Shown: in pieces, positions 9,301 through 11,561 of the stretch
Numbering within the stretch: the first letter of the stretch is position 1
Layout of the letters: the number at the start of each line of letters is the position of its first letter
DNA from: Chordibacter sp038110535
GTDB taxonomy: Bacteria; Verrucomicrobiota; Verrucomicrobiia; Opitutales; Seribacteraceae
Direction: 5' to 3'
NCBI GenBank assembly: GCA_038110535.1
Contig: JAYNJW010000053.1
Span: forward strand, 1-11,561
Length of the DNA stretch: 11,561 nucleotides
The notes under the pieces: model-generated
Database searches by the model: none
The model's input: the letters and a program-made list of their open reading frames with translations, nothing else
What the model was told of the DNA's origin: nothing
Program-made: the position numbers and the translations under genes

Positions 9301-9486
9301 CTCGCCCTGTTCGTTTTGATAATTTGCTTGGGCATAATCGATCCACTCCAGCCTGACCCAAAAGCTCAATAGGTAGGCCAATAGAATAAACCCAAAAGTA
9401 ACCGTCTTTGGAATCTGATCGTGGGGCAATTGGATTAGGTTTCTTCCAAAACCACGGTTGGAAATTGCAGATTCAAGAAAGCTCAT
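6367..9486 (-). CDS. STT3/PglB-type oligosaccharyltransferase with LysM-like insertion
   Basis: Transfers a glycan from a polyprenyl-pyrophosphate carrier to Asn of acceptor proteins on the periplasmic face of the inner membrane. The 1039 residues carry the family landmarks: first acidic motif THDSFYFG (D82), second motif RTLAGYYDTD (D184, D186), TIRE (401-404, the TIxE loop-5 motif), GLRF (R482, position of the pyrophosphate-binding Arg), and WWDYG (580-584). IxxI at 694-697 sits where PglB has its MxxI sequon-reading motif. About a dozen or more TM helices lie between residues 28 and 541; the rest is periplasmic. Campylobacter PglB is about 710 residues, so this C-terminal domain is much enlarged. 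Residues 941-987 look like a LysM domain, followed by a PglB-like end (AFNSLLVQGYFMEN... and WGKVYKF). CSCPRC (424-429) is an additional feature. The start has a weak AGGA 10 bases upstream. It begins 49 bases after the preceding gene and probably shares its transcript. A PglB-type name is appropriate, but acceptor and glycan are unknown. Confidence 0.95.
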   Translation of the reverse strand: MSFLESAISNRGFGRNLIQLPHDQIPKTVTFGFILLAYLLSFWVRLEWIDYAQANYQNEQGETVFLRPNMVKEGVALPNTHDSFYFGSIVQKAALGMHQNNDLLPGVYQNGMITALPYWLIKLFPELSIEHLLLWLPVYVAGLVCIPLILIGRLYKCTLWGVGAACLAGITHSYYNRTLAGYYDTDIFAITSPAFSVFFLLAASRKKSIKYLLAAAISLFLGRFFYGSVQAVTCSLCLGFMSYQIGLSFLDSWTDRSDENLWKKIFFSLSRPFTFSTIVILSWVLFVESWSSGGVIEHSPGKFFAGLLPLVCSMALSFSPWASQGQQIIEKILQSKALPAMTILLLLLLIVGVLPFANLGPFSGTWSKITGKLQSYSVVGKTGATMAAEAEALKFLDVKTTIREASQIPYEVVRNRILADTPTCSCPRCMPEGLQNAGLVVPASILGLIGLGFLILRYWEFSITLPFLAIAYNCFKGAVGLRFTVHVGNYAAIGLVFLLIILTWGIVRLVTKERLNQNRFKKTARWGTWGAVGLLVFWFASPNLQHAANYHSHVVYPIKTMEVLEELNQASEPDDFVVTWWDYGSGCWYYGNTRTFTSPAHQTVDNFLSSEILRSTSPVQAYNLARLKTETYVKLQEQKKQGGKSDFSTAVQAIFRDGTPDQVFYQGLLRDANLADFPLPPKTRETFLFLPYEILRIFPTILSFSSRNLYFYGNEGSNSSSLKEPPMLILRGGRREGTSYVFDGGYRINQRGDLLVDGNQRGMITYGQAFEVDPQGGPASAVESFSVDGLRLALKYDPTVGRRIIHVPHLNELIIVSADTFRSSFARRYLLSRFDEEVYAHPHFAKGADPRKQPFFTQADWVTSRGSKIILNMRGGYKIEADLSQNLATLPNSPTPIPFSFHRKLHDPITAKLIDTPSMEKEGARFHLIQTSIPYFSGDRDYLVPDGGKKLNEIAKIHRVEVPAVASYNSVSENTNFNPGDIVKIPGMGYQIGQAWFFMDDEAFNSLLVQGYFMENLDDNHFEKVFSNAWGKVYKFKGK

Positions 9487-9496
9487 GAAATTGCAA

Positions 9497-9500
9497 TCCT
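9497..9500 (-). promoter_or_regulatory. Weak ribosome binding site of the STT3 gene
   Basis: AGGA lies 10 bases before the ATG at 9486, slightly farther than ideal. It is the only purine-rich match in the 49-base gap (9487-9535). The preceding gene ends in tandem stops TGA TAG, and no hairpin with a T-run is visible in the gap. Confidence 0.35.
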
Positions 9501-9535
9501 AGCTTAGCAAGTATGATTGGTAAAGAAACTAGCTA

Positions 9536-11152
9536 TCAGTATTTGAACTTCTTGTCTAGTCCAGCAAGCTTCTTGCTAAGATCATAAAGTAAAGTATTGG
9601 TTTTTCCCGCCTGAAAAGAACCACCGAGTAAGGTTCTAGAACCGCCATGGATTCGACTACCCAAATTTTTAACATGAAAAGCATAATCCCCATTCACCAT
9701 GATGCCGAGCAACTCCGCTTTTTGCGAAAAAACTAGGTCGCCTTTTCCAGGGTTGAAAGCTCCTGTAAGAAAAGCAAAGTGCTTCTCATCAACTTCTATG
9801 TACCTGCCATCTTTTTCATCACGCAAACATTTGGTCTGTCCAAAGCGGCCGTCTTTGACATCCACAACCACGGCGTCATCAAAAAGAAAAGGGTTTTCAG
9901 GAGCCATAAAAAGCTCGATTCCTGTTTTGGCAAGTTCCCCAGGATTGGCATAGAGAGGGACGATTATGATTCTCGGATCATCCATAAAGGCAATCTCCTT
10001 TACCTGAAGGGATTCCTTGAACTTAGGCCCGGTTATTTGCCCGTTTACCGAGACCAATCTACGGGGGTTAAATTCAACCCGAAAAGGGCTGTCTTTAGCA
10101 TGAACCAAGGCATAGACAAAATTACCATCCACCATAAGGATAGTGTCTACGGAAAATTTTTCTTCCCTGTTGGATTGAAAAATCCCTGATTTGTAGGTGT
10201 AAGTGAGGTCAAGTGAGACTTTGTTTTGTTCATACCGGGTAAAAATTTCATTTACCGAGCGTGTCTGCCTCTCATTTAATTTGCGGAAATTCTCTTTTTG
10301 CACTTCCACCGATTCCTGCACATCTTTTTCCACCTTGGAAACCCCTTCTTTCACGGAACTGACATCATCCGATACATTGGAGATTTTCTCACCAACACCC
10401 ACCAGTCCTTCCCCTACCGATTTAAGATCTTTGCCCACTCCATCGAGTCCTTTATTTAGGCTATCAATCTTCTGGTCAATTTTGGCGGTGGACGCAATGA
10501 GCTCATCGGATCTTTTCTTTTCCTCAATAAGCAGGGCCTTCGCCTCCGCTGCAGCTAACTCCTGTGCTTTGGCACGCTCCACCGAGGCAGCCAGTTCCAA
10601 GCGTGCTGCTTCCGCCTCTTTTTCCTTTTCAGATTTTAATTCCGCAAGCTCTTCCGATTGCTTTTTTGCCTGCTCTAAATTCTTGGCCAACAATTCCAGT
10701 TCTTTTTTGGACGCGGCATTGCTTTGGAGGAGCTCTTCCCTTTTTCGCTCAATCTCCTCCCGTTGTTTTTGCAGTTGTTGTGCCTCTTTCCTCGCCAGAT
10801 CGAGGGCTTCCTTATTCCCTTCAATCACTGCATCCTTAGATGCAATCTCTTGTTCTTTTTGCTCTAATTCTTTCTGACGCTGGGCAATTTCTGCTTCAAG
10901 TTTTAGCTTTTGTTCAACAAGGTCGTCCTTATCACTGCTCAAATTTTCAAGCAATGTTTCATTGGTCGCTTCCAGTTCAGCAACCACATCGTCATAATTC
11001 TCTCCATCTGAAATTCTCTCGACAACTTCCTTGGAGACTACCTTTTGATCATCCTGAGCAATCACGGCATCCTTAGGCACATCAAAGCGTGCCAGAGCAA
11101 GGATGCTAAGAAGCAGGAAGTCGCAGACAACGAGCAGCAAGCTGCGGTTCAT
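9536..11152 (-). CDS. ExbD/MotB-like membrane-anchored coiled-coil protein with possible degenerate trypsin-like domain
   Basis: 538 residues. A very short N-terminus leads into one TM helix (about 4-21) with an aspartate at position 11; the pattern VCDFLLLSILAL resembles the proton-carrying Asp helix of ExbD, TolR and MotB. Residues about 55-300 are a charged coiled coil. Within it, 236-278 keep a perfect heptad (L/I/V at 236, 243, 250, 257, 264, 271, 278; V at 239, 246, 253, 260, 267, 274), probably a periplasmic stalk. Residues about 310-515 are beta-rich and globular; a GKGDLVF...LLGIMV stretch at 469-485 resembles the region around the catalytic Ser of trypsin-like proteases, but with Gly instead of Ser, so any such fold would be inactive. 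No OmpA-like peptidoglycan-binding domain was recognised. The ATG overlaps the stop of the upstream 3-TM gene (ATGA), implying translational coupling and a joint complex. The role is inferred, not established. Confidence 0.9.
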   Translation of the reverse strand: MNRSLLLVVCDFLLLSILALARFDVPKDAVIAQDDQKVVSKEVVERISDGENYDDVVAELEATNETLLENLSSDKDDLVEQKLKLEAEIAQRQKELEQKEQEIASKDAVIEGNKEALDLARKEAQQLQKQREEIERKREELLQSNAASKKELELLAKNLEQAKKQSEELAELKSEKEKEAEAARLELAASVERAKAQELAAAEAKALLIEEKKRSDELIASTAKIDQKIDSLNKGLDGVGKDLKSVGEGLVGVGEKISNVSDDVSSVKEGVSKVEKDVQESVEVQKENFRKLNERQTRSVNEIFTRYEQNKVSLDLTYTYKSGIFQSNREEKFSVDTILMVDGNFVYALVHAKDSPFRVEFNPRRLVSVNGQITGPKFKESLQVKEIAFMDDPRIIIVPLYANPGELAKTGIELFMAPENPFLFDDAVVVDVKDGRFGQTKCLRDEKDGRYIEVDEKHFAFLTGAFNPGKGDLVFSQKAELLGIMVNGDYAFHVKNLGSRIHGGSRTLLGGSFQAGKTNTLLYDLSKKLAGLDKKFKY

Positions 11153-11520
11153 GCCCCTTTTTCTTCAGATTGCTTGACCAGCAAATGGTTGCGGTATGGC
11201 CGAATAATCACAATTTTCAGAGCCGCAACAAACAGGATACCGAACAAAGTCGAAGTATACGCACCAATCAAGGCATCTTGTTTGACATCCAACACAAGCA
11301 ATAAAATGAGCGAAAGGACGGTGCCTCCCAAACCGACATAGAGACCAAGGTCAAACAAGTTCTCTTCGTTGTCGAGCAGACCAAGCTTTAGCCCTGCTTT
11401 CAACTCTTCGTTTTTGATTTGCGAAACGCGTGAAATACAAATCATGAAGATCACAATTTGAACCAGCAGAAAAACTCCTGCCACGATCGCGGTTACGATA
11501 GTTAGATTTTGATCCGCCAT
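11149..11520 (-). CDS. Small 3-TM protein resembling a minimal ExbB/TolQ/MotA proton-channel subunit
   Basis: 123 residues with TM helices at about 7-30, 57-77 and 83-106. The last two match the core of ExbB/TolQ: a glycine-rich GLGGTV stretch (63-68) opening TM2, and DALIGAYTSTLFGILFVAA (82-100) resembling the TolQ TM3 EALIATAIGLFAA pattern, with T91 at the likely position of the channel threonine. ExbB and TolQ are roughly twice as long; here the cytoplasmic domain is reduced to about 25 residues between TM1 and TM2 plus a short tail. It overlaps the next gene by four bases, whose product carries the matching Asp-containing helix, which supports a two-subunit proton-driven complex. The ATG at 11520 is chosen because GAGGAA sits just upstream; the frame remains open to the window edge, so a longer N-terminus cannot be excluded. 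The family assignment is by motif and context only. Confidence 0.82.
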   Translation of the reverse strand: MADQNLTIVTAIVAGVFLLVQIVIFMICISRVSQIKNEELKAGLKLGLLDNEENLFDLGLYVGLGGTVLSLILLLVLDVKQDALIGAYTSTLFGILFVAALKIVIIRPYRNHLLVKQSEEKGA

Positions 11521-11523
11521 AGA

Positions 11524-11529
11524 TTCCTC
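11524..11529 (-). promoter_or_regulatory. Shine-Dalgarno of the 3-TM gene
   Basis: GAGGAA on the minus strand, with its GAGG core five bases before the ATG at 11520. It supports that ATG over an upstream in-frame start, and it overlaps a possible stop (TGA, 11528-11530) of a preceding gene, as is common in tight operons. Confidence 0.6.
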
Positions 11530-11561
11530 ATTGGCGTAGGCGAGCAGATTCGCAAGCGCAA
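11528..11561 (-). CDS. Possible C-terminal end of an upstream gene (partial)
   Basis: One minus-strand frame reads CACESARLRQ and then TGA at 11528-11530, seven bases before the next ATG. This fits the tight spacing of the block. However, only ten codons are visible, and the other two frames are also open over this interval (one is in frame with the 3-TM gene, the other ends inside it), so the choice is weak. Confidence 0.25.
   Translation of the reverse strand, partial: CACESARLRQ

Noticed and set aside
9487..9535. Rho-independent terminator between the coiled-coil gene and the STT3 gene
   Set aside because: Only short, weak inverted repeats such as GCTTAGC are present, with no GC-rich stem and T-run.
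10203..10877. Plus-strand 224-codon open frame
   Set aside because: It lies antisense to the coiled coil of the 538-residue protein, is extremely Ser/Phe-rich, and has no recognisable motif.
9536..11520. Zorya-type (ZorA/ZorB) anti-phage motor
   Set aside because: In Zorya the MotA-like subunit has the long tail and ZorB has a peptidoglycan-binding domain. Here the channel-like subunit is only 123 residues, the stalk is on the other partner, and no helicase or nuclease effector gene is in the window.

Overview
The window carries one co-directional block of protein-coding genes, all on the minus strand, so the order of expression runs from high to low coordinates. No tRNA, rRNA, CRISPR array, insertion sequence or phage gene was seen. 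The combination of a very large secreted FecR-domain protein, a bacterial STT3/PglB oligosaccharyltransferase and a 1-TM coiled-coil protein with a short 'MNRSLLLVVCDFLLLS' start suggests a Gram-negative, PVC-type bacterium, perhaps marine Verrucomicrobiota (Opitutae/Puniceicoccales-like). That assignment is from family knowledge and memory, not from a marker gene, and is tentative.

Layout in transcription order: (1) 11528-11561, possibly the last codons of an upstream gene; (2) 11149-11520, a 123-residue, three-helix membrane protein resembling a miniature ExbB/TolQ/MotA proton-channel subunit; (3) 9536-11152, overlapping the former by ATGA, a 538-residue protein with one N-terminal TM helix containing an aspartate (as in ExbD/TolR/MotB), a long coiled coil with a perfectly regular heptad stalk, and a C-terminal beta-rich domain that may be a dead trypsin-like fold; (4) 6367-9486, a 1039-residue STT3/PglB-type oligosaccharyltransferase with all the main catalytic motifs, an extra CxCxxC motif and a LysM-like segment inside its C-terminal domain; (5) 1-6293, a giant (at least 2097 residues, running off the left edge) secreted protein with an N-terminal signal peptide, a FecR domain, an acidic linker carrying two perfect D/E-x-N-x-S/T glycosylation sequons, and a long body of degenerate helical repeats.

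The gaps are -4, 49 and 73 bp. No clear terminator lies between the genes, so most or all may be one operon, with a possible internal promoter and palindrome before the giant gene.

Working hypothesis (inference): the first two genes form a small proton-motive-force-driven inner-membrane complex with a long periplasmic stalk; the STT3 enzyme transfers a lipid-linked glycan to secreted proteins in the periplasm; and the giant repeat protein next door is a likely glycoprotein substrate and envelope or surface component. The motor-like pair plus oligosaccharyltransferase plus giant FecR protein is the best candidate here for an undescribed system.
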